This document shows, piece after piece, positions 6,948 to 14,839 of a stretch of 26,172 bases of DNA; within the stretch, counting starts at the first letter, position 1; each line of letters starts with the position of its first letter. Origin of the DNA: a virus; the IMG/VR virus record IMGVR_UViG_3300021478_000104, positions 1 to 26,172 of that record. One strand, 5' to 3'. The position numbers and the translations under genes were made by a program. The notes below the pieces were generated by a model. The model was not told where the DNA came from and made no database searches. It was given only the letters and a program-made list of their open reading frames with translations.

Positions 6948-7937
6948 ATGGCTTATAATACAACTACTTCGCAAGGTACTTTTGTTAGTACTGGTGGATC
7001 CCAGTTTCTTCCATTTCCATCAGGAGTGGATTGGATCCATACTTATAATATTACTCAGTTAACAACGCCTGCTACACCAGGTGTGGTCGTAGAAGCATAT
7101 TGGCAACGACCAATGATTAGTGGTTCTGCTATTTTTTATGGCAATACTTCTGGCACTACCGCTCTTAACGCTCTTTATGATCCAACGGGCGGATTTTATC
7201 TTTTCGATACAACAGCATTGCCATTAAATGCACCTGTTGCAATAACTGCAGGTACAAATGCTGTGCAACCAGTATTTTCAACAGCTAATACAGCCAATTT
7301 ATTTACCGGCAGTATTGTTCGTGTAACAAATCTTGCTACAGCTCCTAATCTTAATGGTTATGACTTTAGTATTGATACTGTTGTTGCAAATACAAGTTTT
7401 AGAGTAAAAAACCCACTAGCTAATGCTCCCGGGGCAGTATCAGGTGCTGGTTTCTATACACTTATTAGTTCATTCTCGCCAACAATAATACCAGTTCCTT
7501 ATTGGTATCCTTCACTACGACGTATTGTTAATATAACCCAAGCTGCACAAGCAGTTATTACAACATCAGTTGATAGTGGTTATGTGGCAGGACAATCCAT
7601 TAGATTATCAGTGCCTCCACAATTTGGCATGATCCAAGCTGATGGATTATTAGTGAATATTGTATCCGTAACAGGTGGTAATATAACCGTTAATCTTGAT
7701 ACAACAGGATTCACGGCATTCAAGTTCCCTCTTGTCGCGGCATATCCATTCACTCCTGCACAAACAATTCCAGTAGGTGAAGAAACTGATGCGTTCAGTA
7801 ATCCTAACTTACTTGATGATGCTACGCTTAATACAGGCGCTTCTGGCCTAGTATTAACAGGTGGCTCTGGTGGTCCAGGTGGTGCAATAGGTGATGTTAT
7901 CAATTGGATTGGTGGCAAAACTTTTAATGGATCATAA
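6948..7937 (+). CDS. Beta-rich virion protein, probable head decoration/fibre
   Basis: This 329-residue protein begins 10 bases after the capsid gene (AAGGAG site). It is rich in Thr, Val, Gly, Asn and Pro with an alternating strand pattern. Two beta modules are visible: about residues 118-172 (GSIVRVTNLATAPNLNGYDF...) and about 188-265 (RRIVNITQAAQAVITTSVDS ... FGMIQADGLLVNIVSV). The second resembles the FCCH-like domain annotated in phage structural proteins. The C-terminus is Gly-rich and ends GAIGDVINWIGGKTFNGS, a motif I recall in similar capsid-adjacent proteins. It shares a transcription unit with the capsid gene and is closed by a terminator, which suggests high expression in the virion. 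Decoration role inferred. Confidence 0.68.
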   Translation: MAYNTTTSQGTFVSTGGSQFLPFPSGVDWIHTYNITQLTTPATPGVVVEAYWQRPMISGSAIFYGNTSGTTALNALYDPTGGFYLFDTTALPLNAPVAITAGTNAVQPVFSTANTANLFTGSIVRVTNLATAPNLNGYDFSIDTVVANTSFRVKNPLANAPGAVSGAGFYTLISSFSPTIIPVPYWYPSLRRIVNITQAAQAVITTSVDSGYVAGQSIRLSVPPQFGMIQADGLLVNIVSVTGGNITVNLDTTGFTAFKFPLVAAYPFTPAQTIPVGEETDAFSNPNLLDDATLNTGASGLVLTGGSGGPGGAIGDVINWIGGKTFNGS

Positions 7938-7953
7938 TCTGTACTAGTCTTGA

Positions 7954-7977
7954 GGGGAGTCACATGACTCCCCGTTT
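7954..7977 (+). terminator. Terminator after capsid/decoration unit
   Basis: GGGGAGTCA (7954-7962) and TGACTCCCC (7965-7973) form a 9-base-pair stem with a minimal loop (in practice 8 pairs and a four-base ACAT loop). It is followed by GTTTAAATT. It probably limits readthrough from the highly expressed capsid unit. Confidence 0.7.
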
Positions 7978-7999
7978 AAATTCTTAAAAAAGGACATCT

Positions 8000-8473
8000 A
8001 TGACAACTACTGGCATCGTAAATAACGGCAAAATATCGGTTACCAAAACAGCACCTACTGCTGAAGAAAAACGAGAATTAGCAAAAAAACTAGAAAAAAT
8101 GCGTATGGATGATAGAGAACCCGTACGCGGTATATTCACCTATCATGAAGTTCCCAATGGTGTATTGGAGTTTAGTTATAAGAAATATTCTAAAGATCCA
8201 AACGAGACCTATCAATTGTTTGATAAACAGATTTATACATTACCAAAAGGTGTCGCTAAGCATTTGAACACGTTAGGTTATCCAGAATATGAATATATTG
8301 TGGGCGAAGAAGGAAAAATTATATCCGGTTTTAATAACATGGCCAATCAGGGCATGAGAATAACCAAAAAGACACGAAGATGTAGCTTTCAAAGCCTTGA
8401 ATTATTGGACATGGATTTTGAGAATGCTCATAAACGAGTAGTAGAAGTTGAACAAGTATTAACTAATGGCTAA
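8000..8473 (+). CDS. Conserved hypothetical phage structural-region protein
   Basis: This is a 157-residue soluble protein with AAAGGA as ribosome site. It has a Lys-rich helical N-terminus (EEKRELAKKLEKMRMDDREP), then a conserved core: VRGIFTYHEVPNGVLEFSYK, the YTLPKGVAKHLN motif and YEYIVGEEGK, and near the C-terminus a basic RRCSFQSLELLDMDF segment. The same order of motifs is found, as I recall, in genes downstream of N4-gp56-type capsids in other podoviruses. No enzymatic motif is seen. Likely a virion or assembly protein; precise role unknown. Confidence 0.7.
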   Translation: MTTTGIVNNGKISVTKTAPTAEEKRELAKKLEKMRMDDREPVRGIFTYHEVPNGVLEFSYKKYSKDPNETYQLFDKQIYTLPKGVAKHLNTLGYPEYEYIVGEEGKIISGFNNMANQGMRITKKTRRCSFQSLELLDMDFENAHKRVVEVEQVLTNG

Positions 8474-8476
8474 ATA

Positions 8477-8854
8477 ATGGCTGATTACCAATGTATTGCA
8501 CTCCAATTTCCTGTTATACAACCCGCTATGAGACTTATTGCGGCAATAACCAATAGTAATCCGTGTGTGGTCACGACTACATTTGCCCATCAGTATGTTT
8601 CAGAAACTATTATTCGTTTTGATATTCCTACGGCATGCGGTATGCCACAAATAAACCAATTATTTGGGCCGCTAACGGTTATTGATAGTGTTACGTTTAG
8701 TGTGCCGATTGATACGACTACTTTTAGCCCCTTCTCCGTCCCTACCGGGCTGGGGCCTAATATAAATATTTGCGCTCAATCAGTACCTATAGCAGAAAAT
8801 AATGATACATTGGCAGCTGCGGTGCGGAATGTATTACCATATCCATTACCCTAA
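8477..8854 (+). CDS. Small beta protein with FCCH-like domain
   Basis: This 125-residue protein starts 3 bases after the previous stop without a clear ribosome site, so translation is probably coupled. Residues about 14-90 follow the pattern I-AIT---PCVVTTTFAHQY...IRFDIPTACGMPQINQLFGP LTVIDSVTFSVPIDTT..F, which resembles the FCCH-like domain (named after ubiquitin-activating enzyme E1) that phage annotation pipelines assign to virion proteins. The Pro-rich tail ends NVLPYPLP. It lies between head and connector genes, so a head-completion or tail-joining role is likely. Inference from domain and place. Confidence 0.66.
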   Translation: MADYQCIALQFPVIQPAMRLIAAITNSNPCVVTTTFAHQYVSETIIRFDIPTACGMPQINQLFGPLTVIDSVTFSVPIDTTTFSPFSVPTGLGPNINICAQSVPIAENNDTLAAAVRNVLPYPLP

Positions 8855-8863
8855 AGGAAAGCG

Positions 8864-9991
8864 ATGGCAACCAATCCAAATAGCACGTTAGCAGCAATAC
8901 AAACAAAGGTTCGACGATTAACTAGAAGTCTATCTGAAGCTCAATTGAGCACGACAGATCTCAATAACTATATTAATACGTTTATTGTATATGATTTTCC
9001 TGAACATTTAAGAACGTTCAAATTACGTCAGCAATTCAACTTTTGGTGTAATCCTTATCAAGATGTGTATAACACTGATGAACTGTCTTTTGGTGATCCA
9101 GTAGCTAATCCTACGATTGTCGACAATCCTTTATATAATTTTCAAAATATCTATTTAACTGTCCATCCCCCTGTGTATATAGCTGGTTATAATTCAATGT
9201 ACACACAATCCCGAGAACAATTCTTTGGGATATATCCCTTTGTAAACTCTATTGCTTCGATTGGACAAACGGGGGATGGTGCTACTACATCATTTTCAGG
9301 GGTAATAAATTCACAACAGGCATTAGTTCCCGGTAACTTAAACCAACAAGTAGTTACCTTAGTACAAAACCAAGTTTTATTTAGCTCCGTTGATGTTAAT
9401 TTGAACGGGCTAGCTTTAGTAGATGTTCCTTTGATTGTCCCAGCCACTGGCAACCCGAGTGTGCTGGGAAATCTTTATGTACCCGGAACGCAACCAACAA
9501 CACCACCAACTACGGTAGATTTTGATCCAAATAATTTTATTAACTACTTCACTGGCCAATTTAAGATAACATTTCCTACTGCTCCTAACGTAGGAACCTT
9601 GATTAATAGTCAAACGGTTCCACAAGTAGTAGCAATTCCCCAAGCAATGTTATTCCATAATAACCAATTTACCTTAAGACCAGTGCCTGATCAGCCCTAC
9701 CAAATAAACTTTGAAGTTGATATTAGGCCAGTTGCTTTATTAGATAGCGAACAAGTGCCTCAGCTTGAAGAATGGTGGCAATATATATCCTATGGTGCAG
9801 CCAAAAAAATCTTTGAAGATAGGATGGATTTGGATAGCGTGGCATTAATATTGCCTGAATATAGAAAACAAGAAAATTTATGTAACCGACGAACTATTGT
9901 TCAATATACCAACGAACGAGCGGCAACTATTTATACTGAACATAATGGTGCTGGTAACGGCCAATGGGGCTGGTTTGGTGGTAATTTCTAG
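8864..9991 (+). CDS. Putative head-to-tail connector/adaptor protein
   Basis: A 375-residue protein starts after AAAGGAAAG. The N-terminal part is helical (LAAIQTKVRRLTRSLSEAQLSTTDLNNYINTFIVYDFPEHLR) and resembles the helical core of podovirus head-tail adaptors. The middle (about 130-270) is an inserted beta domain with a TGQFKITFPTAPNVGTLI motif. The C-terminal part returns to helices (EQVPQLEEWWQYISYGAAKKIFEDRMD). The order helix core, beta insertion, helix core and the position between capsid and nozzle-like genes support a connector role. It is not close enough to a named family for a gene symbol. Confidence 0.6.
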   Translation: MATNPNSTLAAIQTKVRRLTRSLSEAQLSTTDLNNYINTFIVYDFPEHLRTFKLRQQFNFWCNPYQDVYNTDELSFGDPVANPTIVDNPLYNFQNIYLTVHPPVYIAGYNSMYTQSREQFFGIYPFVNSIASIGQTGDGATTSFSGVINSQQALVPGNLNQQVVTLVQNQVLFSSVDVNLNGLALVDVPLIVPATGNPSVLGNLYVPGTQPTTPPTTVDFDPNNFINYFTGQFKITFPTAPNVGTLINSQTVPQVVAIPQAMLFHNNQFTLRPVPDQPYQINFEVDIRPVALLDSEQVPQLEEWWQYISYGAAKKIFEDRMDLDSVALILPEYRKQENLCNRRTIVQYTNERAATIYTEHNGAGNGQWGWFGGNF

Positions 9992-9999
9992 GAGAATGA

Positions 10000-10101
10000 A
10001 TGGATTTTTTAAAGTATTTGCATAGTTACCCACTGCTAATAGTACTACTTTCGTTAGTTCTTTTGGGAGTACTCTTGGTATATAACTCTTTGAAGGGATA
10101 A
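10000..10101 (+). CDS. Single-span membrane peptide, 33 residues
   Basis: The ATG at 10000 lies 5 bases after AGGAG (9990-9994). The product MDFLKYLHSYPLLIVLLSLV continues with a hydrophobic stretch and ends YNSLKG. It is one membrane helix of about 20 residues with short polar ends, C-terminal basic. The good ribosome site and tight packing (8 bases after the previous stop, 2 before the next start) support it. It could be a holin-like or regulatory peptide; no homology is claimed. Confidence 0.55.
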   Translation: MDFLKYLHSYPLLIVLLSLVLLGVLLVYNSLKG

Positions 10102-10103
10102 GA

Positions 10104-10730
10104 ATGAGTGGTCCTTTTACCTATTTTCCTAATATCCCACAAGCAACTGACCAGATAGCTAATTCTCAACCACAGATATTAAATAACTTTGGCTCTATTC
10201 AATCAATAATTGATGTCAACCATGGAGATTTCGCTACAAATGTTGCTGGTCAACATACTTATGTGCAAATGACTCTCCAGGCGAGCAGACCTATTTCTAA
10301 TCCTGGTGATGTAGGGTTATATAACTTTCCTGATTCCACACCAACAAACCAAATGTGGGTACGAAGTAGTGATGGAAATTTAGCTCATGATGTGCCTATG
10401 ACTAAAGCTAGTTTAGCTAATCCTGGGTATACCTATTTACCATCAAGAATAATACTTCAATGGGGCACCGTAACAGCAAGCGGATCAAATCCTTTCGGAC
10501 CTATAAATTTCCCCATAGTATTTCCTAATGCGTGTCTTACGGTAAATGTTTCAATGAATACAAATTTTTCTGGCATTAATCCCACTGATTCCAATACATT
10601 TGTGTATGTAGTTACGACACCGCCACCAACTACTACTTCATTCTTTGTGAATCGTTTCAAAAGAGATGCTCATGATCAAATTCCCTCTACAAATCCCACA
10701 ATATTCTACTTTCTAGCAATAGGATATTAA
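10104..10730 (+). CDS. Tail fibre/virion protein with gp53-like C-terminal domain
   Basis: This 208-residue protein starts after AAGGGA. The N-terminal part has NIPQATDQIANSQPQILNNF, typical of short podovirus fibre or tail proteins, then FATNVAGQHTYVQM. The C-terminal half follows the pattern RIILQWGTVTASGSNPFG... INFPIVFPNACLTVNVSM ... FYFLAIGY. This Q-WG / F-FP / IGY pattern matches the C-terminal domain of tail-fibre gp53-like proteins. It lies immediately before the nozzle-like gene. Likely a trimeric fibre or tail tip element; receptor unknown. Confidence 0.68.
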   Translation: MSGPFTYFPNIPQATDQIANSQPQILNNFGSIQSIIDVNHGDFATNVAGQHTYVQMTLQASRPISNPGDVGLYNFPDSTPTNQMWVRSSDGNLAHDVPMTKASLANPGYTYLPSRIILQWGTVTASGSNPFGPINFPIVFPNACLTVNVSMNTNFSGINPTDSNTFVYVVTTPPPTTTSFFVNRFKRDAHDQIPSTNPTIFYFLAIGY

Positions 10731-10731
10731 T

Positions 10732-13041
10732 ATGCCACAAGATCGTTTTCTCATAGCACCCTTTAAGACCGGTCTTCAAACTAACCTACGTCCTTGGCAA
10801 ATTATGGACGATGCGTTCAATACGTTACAGAATGCGTATGTTTTTAGAGGACGTGTACGAAAACGATTTGGGGCACAATTAACAGGAACTGGTTTTCCTA
10901 ATACAACATTGGCACCATTTTTTTCTCAGGTAGCAGTATTAGTAGGAACAACGAATGGTTCAGGTAATTTATCCGGTACGGTTCCTGGCGCCATATTCAA
11001 TATGGGCCAAACATTTACGGTAGGTACAAATATTTTTACCGTATGGCAAAATGGAACTCCCGCAGCTATGTTATCAACGGGTCCGGGGACAGGAACTTTT
11101 AATACGACAACAGGAGCATTCGTTATAACTGGTGCGCCTATTAATACAGCCGTTTATTGGTATCCTGCACAACCTATTATGGGTTTGACTCAATATGGGG
11201 AAGGTCCTATAAACGATCAACCAGCAATAGCCTTTGATACTCAATTCGCGTATCAGTTTGCTGGGGGTTTTTGGGTTCAGTTTCCTACTCCTATTTGGCA
11301 CGGCAGTAATACGGATTTTTTCTGGGCAACTACATGGCAAGGATTAAACAGTGGACTTACCGCTCTTACTCGCGCTTTGTTTGTTACTAATTTTCATATC
11401 GTTAATCCCAATGGTGCGACTAGTGCTAATGATGATCCCATTTGGACTTATGATGGAACTACTTGGTCTACTTATGTTCCTATCTTTCTTACGGATGGTA
11501 GTTTCGTTGCTTCTGCTCGTCTTATTGTTGTATACCATGACCGGTTAGTATTATTAAATACTATAGAATTTAGTGTAGGCGCTAATACAAATACTCAATA
11601 TCAAGCTCGAGCACGATTTACGTTTGTAGGATCGCCATTTAATGCTGATGCATGGTTAGAACCTAATCAAGTTGGTTATGCAGGAGCTGGTTATACTGAT
11701 GCCTATACTACCGAAGAAATAATAAGCGCACAGTTTGTTAAAGATAGATTAATAGTTTTCTTTGAACGAAGTACCTGGGAGCTTGCCTATACAGGTAACC
11801 AAGCTGATCCTTTTAGATGGTACAAAATAAATACGGAGCTCGGCAGTGAAGCTACATTCTCATCGGTACCTTTTGATAAAGATATTCTTACTATTGGTAA
11901 TACGGGCGTACATGCCTGTAACGGTGCTAATGTCCAACGAATCGACACCCTCATACCCGATGAAATATTCCAATTTAAAGACCCACAAGCTGATACTCAA
12001 AGAATCGCCGGCATAAGAGATTATTATGCAGAAATGGTCTATTGGACTTTCCCTGCGGTTACCGAGAATTCTTTTAACACATTCCCTAATCAAATCTTAG
12101 TCTATAACTATCAAAATAGTTCATGGGCCTTAAACGATGATTGTATTACTGCATGGGGTTATTTCGAACAACAATCAGGATTAACATGGGCAGAAGCTAT
12201 ATTTAGTTGGGAATCAGCTAATATGACCTGGGGTTCGGGTGTAGAATCGGCACAATTTAGACAAGTTATTGCTGGTAACCAACAAGGATTCATCTTTAAA
12301 ATAATTGTAGATGATAGCCAAAATGCGCCCGTTATGAGTATTACCAATGTAACTATAGCTAATACAGCGCCACAACAACAAATTATAACACTGACTATTA
12401 TTAACCATAATCTTACCAACGCTCCCGCTAATCCTTGGAATATCACGGGTGATTATATTTATATCACGGGAGATCCAACAATAACCGGGATAGCTGGACC
12501 ATTTAGTAATACTATCTTTAGGGTTGTTAGTGTGATAGATGCTGATACGGTCACTATCGCCAACATTCCTTTACCAGGAAATAATTTTGTACCTATAACA
12601 GGAACCTATTTAGGTGGTGCAAGTGTAACGAGAGTTTCTAATATCCAGATCGCCACAAAGCAATGGAATCCCTATGTTAATAAAGATAGAAACTTCTATT
12701 TATCACGCATAGATTTTGGGGTTGAAGCAACCAATAAAGGCGAGATAACCATCGATTATTCTCCTTCTGCAGCACAAATATCTCTCGTTAATGATGGATT
12801 TGGTACTGATTCTATAATGGGAACAAGCGTCCTAGAAACATCACCTTATGCATTAGTTCCCTTAGAACAATTCCAAGAACGACTATGGCATCCAGTTTAC
12901 TTCCAAACTGATGGCGAATGTATACAATTGTTTATGTATCAGGATGATATTCAATTAAGAACGCCTAGGATAGCATTTGAAGATTTCCAATTAGAAGGAA
13001 TGATTCTCTATACATTACCAACGGCACAAAGGTTACAATAA
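10732..13041 (+). CDS. Large tail protein, nozzle-like (P22 gp10 / T7 gp12 type role)
   Basis: The 769-residue protein starts one base after the previous stop, with AGGATA upstream. It begins with a strongly conserved-looking segment (RFLIAPFKTGLQTNLRPW, NTLQNAYVFRGRVRKRFG). A beta insertion follows (about 65-145), then repeated strand blades with YHDRLVLLNTIEF, KDRLIVFFERSTWELAYTG, the turn FRWYKINTELGSEATFSSV and a DGANVQRID-like element (here NGANVQRIDTLIPDEIF). This blade pattern is typical of podovirus nozzle proteins, which are beta-propeller-like. Residues about 535-640 hold another FCCH-like beta module. Role assigned by pattern, size and gene order. Confidence 0.66.
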   Translation: MPQDRFLIAPFKTGLQTNLRPWQIMDDAFNTLQNAYVFRGRVRKRFGAQLTGTGFPNTTLAPFFSQVAVLVGTTNGSGNLSGTVPGAIFNMGQTFTVGTNIFTVWQNGTPAAMLSTGPGTGTFNTTTGAFVITGAPINTAVYWYPAQPIMGLTQYGEGPINDQPAIAFDTQFAYQFAGGFWVQFPTPIWHGSNTDFFWATTWQGLNSGLTALTRALFVTNFHIVNPNGATSANDDPIWTYDGTTWSTYVPIFLTDGSFVASARLIVVYHDRLVLLNTIEFSVGANTNTQYQARARFTFVGSPFNADAWLEPNQVGYAGAGYTDAYTTEEIISAQFVKDRLIVFFERSTWELAYTGNQADPFRWYKINTELGSEATFSSVPFDKDILTIGNTGVHACNGANVQRIDTLIPDEIFQFKDPQADTQRIAGIRDYYAEMVYWTFPAVTENSFNTFPNQILVYNYQNSSWALNDDCITAWGYFEQQSGLTWAEAIFSWESANMTWGSGVESAQFRQVIAGNQQGFIFKIIVDDSQNAPVMSITNVTIANTAPQQQIITLTIINHNLTNAPANPWNITGDYIYITGDPTITGIAGPFSNTIFRVVSVIDADTVTIANIPLPGNNFVPITGTYLGGASVTRVSNIQIATKQWNPYVNKDRNFYLSRIDFGVEATNKGEITIDYSPSAAQISLVNDGFGTDSIMGTSVLETSPYALVPLEQFQERLWHPVYFQTDGECIQLFMYQDDIQLRTPRIAFEDFQLEGMILYTLPTAQRLQ

Positions 13042-13051
13042 AGGAGTACTT

Positions 13052-13219
13052 ATGGGAATCGGTTTAGTTATAATCCTTATCGCAAGTTTATATTTGGCTG
13101 GTGATAATGTGTATGAAAAAATAAAACAATATGAAAATAATGTATTAGAAGAAAAGAAAAAAAATAATTTTCTTCATTATAAATACTATAAACAAAAAGT
13201 AAAAGAGTTATTACAGTGA
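13052..13219 (+). CDS. Small membrane-anchored protein, 55 residues
   Basis: The ATG at 13052 follows AAGGAG (13041-13046). The product begins MGIGLVIILIASLYLAGDNV (one membrane span) and continues as a Lys/Glu/Tyr-rich helix (YEKIKQYENNVLEEKKKNN). It overlaps the next gene by 4 bases (GTGA). The N-terminal anchor plus coiled helix could be an inner-membrane spanin or an adaptor, but this is unproven. Confidence 0.58.
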   Translation: MGIGLVIILIASLYLAGDNVYEKIKQYENNVLEEKKKNNFLHYKYYKQKVKELLQ

Positions 13220-13425
13220 AATGGATTTCGTTTTCTGATATCTATGAAATTCCTAAGGATGATTGTTTTATAATATTTTATCCAAAACAAGATTTAGAAA
13301 ATGATAAAGATTCTCGAAATATCATAGTTATTCTGTTAAAAGGTAATACGGAACATAAAGAAGATGAGTTTAATTATTTTAAAAGATATTTCACCCATTG
13401 GGCAGCTATTGAAGGACCAGAATAA
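13216..13425 (+). CDS. DUF551-like small protein (GTG start)
   Basis: This 69-residue protein starts at GTG, overlapping the previous stop as GTGA. The choice is supported by alignment of MKWISFSD with MEWISVHD of the gene at 5108. The C-terminus FTHWAAIEGPE matches the HW---P ending of DUF551. The middle is charged (KQDLENDKDSRN, EHKEDEFNYFK). It is coupled to the next gene by TAATG. Function unknown; it is the second of three similar genes in this window. Confidence 0.66.
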   Translation: MKWISFSDIYEIPKDDCFIIFYPKQDLENDKDSRNIIVILLKGNTEHKEDEFNYFKRYFTHWAAIEGPE

Positions 13426-14009
13426 TGGCATTTCCAGCTCCTACACCCCAGCAAAATCAAGTTGGCGCATTTGTTGCCACCAGTTATATTTGGGATGTAG
13501 CAAGGCTCCATGAAATAGAAGTAAATAGCCCTGAATTCAAAGAGCTTTTAGTTCGTCTTTATCAGAACTTAGCTAATATAGCTAATGTGTTAAATATAAA
13601 AGATTCTGGTTATTACAATGTTTTAGAGTTTGTTAATGGCCAATTATTCTTTCCTAATCCAAACTTTGATTCCCAAACATCACAGACTGCTACCTATAGA
13701 CAGGTAATTCGTAAAGTAATTAACTTTGGGCCATTACCTAATACGGGAACTAAAAGCGTAGCCCATGGTATAACTTGTATTGCGTTTAGCGCTGGACCAC
13801 CGATTGTTCCAGGAACCACATTTACTAGGATCTATGCTACAGCTACTGATAATACCGGATTGAACTATATTCCTATCCCCTATGCATCGCCTATACTTGC
13901 AAATAATATTGAATTGAGCGTTGATAGTACTAATGTTACTATCACAACAGGAAGTAATAGGAGTAACTTTAATATCTGTTTGGTTATTTTGGAATTTTTG
14001 CAAACTTAG
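13425..14009 (+). CDS. Conserved virion/tail protein
   Basis: This 194-residue protein starts in a TAATG overlap. It contains segments I recognise as conserved among podovirus structural proteins without a firm name: VGAFVATSYIWDVARLHEIE, NSPEFKELLVRLYQNLANIA, GYYNVLEFVNGQLFFPNP, then a beta part with YRQVIRKVINFGPLPNTGTK, SVAHGITC, FTRIYATATD and the YIPIPYASP motif. The N-terminal helix plus C-terminal beta layout suits an attachment protein at the tail or a fibre base. Its place between nozzle-like and ejection genes agrees. No enzyme motif is seen. Confidence 0.62.
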   Translation: MAFPAPTPQQNQVGAFVATSYIWDVARLHEIEVNSPEFKELLVRLYQNLANIANVLNIKDSGYYNVLEFVNGQLFFPNPNFDSQTSQTATYRQVIRKVINFGPLPNTGTKSVAHGITCIAFSAGPPIVPGTTFTRIYATATDNTGLNYIPIPYASPILANNIELSVDSTNVTITTGSNRSNFNICLVILEFLQT

Positions 14010-14017
14010 GAATCTTC

Positions 14018-14203
14018 ATGAATTTAGTAGATATAAACATAAGAAACCCAGAAAAAGATGGGTTATACTTTTGTATTAATTACAAGGGCTTAGTAAGTAT
14101 TTGTGAATATGAAAATAATACATGGTACTATATTAGACATGGCATTAAAGAAAAATTTGATAGCAAAGGTTCTGAAATTTCGTGGATTGATTTAAAGGAG
14201 TAA
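14018..14203 (+). CDS. Small protein, remote DUF551-like
   Basis: This 61-residue protein follows an AGGAA site. It has the layout NPEKDGLYFCINYKGLVSI, a YENNTWYYIR middle and the ending SEISWIDLKE. The opening P--DG-Y and closing W--L are shared with DUF551-like proteins, but it lacks the WIS-start, so the link to the genes at 5108 and 13216 is tentative. It is tightly packed (8 bases and 2 bases to its neighbours). Function unknown. Confidence 0.58.
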   Translation: MNLVDINIRNPEKDGLYFCINYKGLVSICEYENNTWYYIRHGIKEKFDSKGSEISWIDLKE

Positions 14204-14205
14204 TA

Positions 14206-14838
14206 ATGGCTAACATATTTGGTGGATTATTTGGAACTCCATCACAAACAAAACAACTTTCGGTGTTATCACCTGAACAGTTAAGTGGTCAACGAACTGT
14301 TTTGATGGGAGGGCAAAATACACTACAAAATACGCCATTAAGTTTCGCTCCTATTAAACAGCAATACCAACAACAATTCAATCAACAGGTTATACCTACG
14401 TTGGCTGAAAGATTTTCGGGTAATTTAAGTTCGGGTGCTTTTAAAGGTGCTTTAGGTAATACTGCAAGTGACTTTTATTCGAAACTTGCTGGCTTAGAAT
14501 CACAATATAATCTTCAAGCACGAGGACAGGGATTACGAGAATTACAAACTGGTTTACAACCAGAATTCCAAAACTTATTACAACCCAGAGAAGCTGGATT
14601 ATTTGAGAATTTAGCTGGTGGTTTAGGTTATGGACTAGGTTCAGCCGCTCCAAGTTATCTTGGCGGTGGTGGTTTAAATAGCCTATTAGGATTATTAGCT
14701 CAATTATTTGGTGGTGGAGAACAACAAACTCAAGCGCAGCCAATTAGTTTCCAAAATAAATTACAACCATCTCCTGGTAATGCAGTTGGTGCCGAACAAT
14801 TAATGAATCTATTAAGACAAACATTTGGAGGACAATGA
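14206..14838 (+). CDS. Putative DNA-ejection (internal virion) protein
   Basis: This is a 210-residue protein (AAAGGAG site). The N-terminus is Gly/Phe-rich (MANIFGGLFGTPSQTKQLSV). Then comes a helical region with the ERFSGNLSSGAFKGALGNTA motif and SDFYSKLAGLESQ, a Gln-rich helix, a Gly-rich hydrophobic patch (FENLAGGLGYGLGSAAPSYL and GLNSLLGLLAQLFGGG) and a Gln-rich tail. Small, Ala/Gln/Gly-rich proteins with such amphipathic patches and the VIPTLAERF-type segment are common as the first of three ejection proteins in podoviruses. The next two genes fit the set. Assignment is inferred. Confidence 0.55.
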   Translation: MANIFGGLFGTPSQTKQLSVLSPEQLSGQRTVLMGGQNTLQNTPLSFAPIKQQYQQQFNQQVIPTLAERFSGNLSSGAFKGALGNTASDFYSKLAGLESQYNLQARGQGLRELQTGLQPEFQNLLQPREAGLFENLAGGLGYGLGSAAPSYLGGGGLNSLLGLLAQLFGGGEQQTQAQPISFQNKLQPSPGNAVGAEQLMNLLRQTFGGQ

Positions 14839-14839
14839 C

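Noticed and set aside
7580-7963. Minus-strand 127-codon frame inside the decoration-like gene
   Set aside because: It lies wholly opposite a well-supported gene and its terminator, has Pro/Val-rich shadow composition and no ribosome site.
12159-12446. Minus-strand hydrophobic frame within the nozzle-like gene
   Set aside because: Hydrophobicity comes from the complement of Asn/Thr/Gln codons; the plus frame is clearly the real one.
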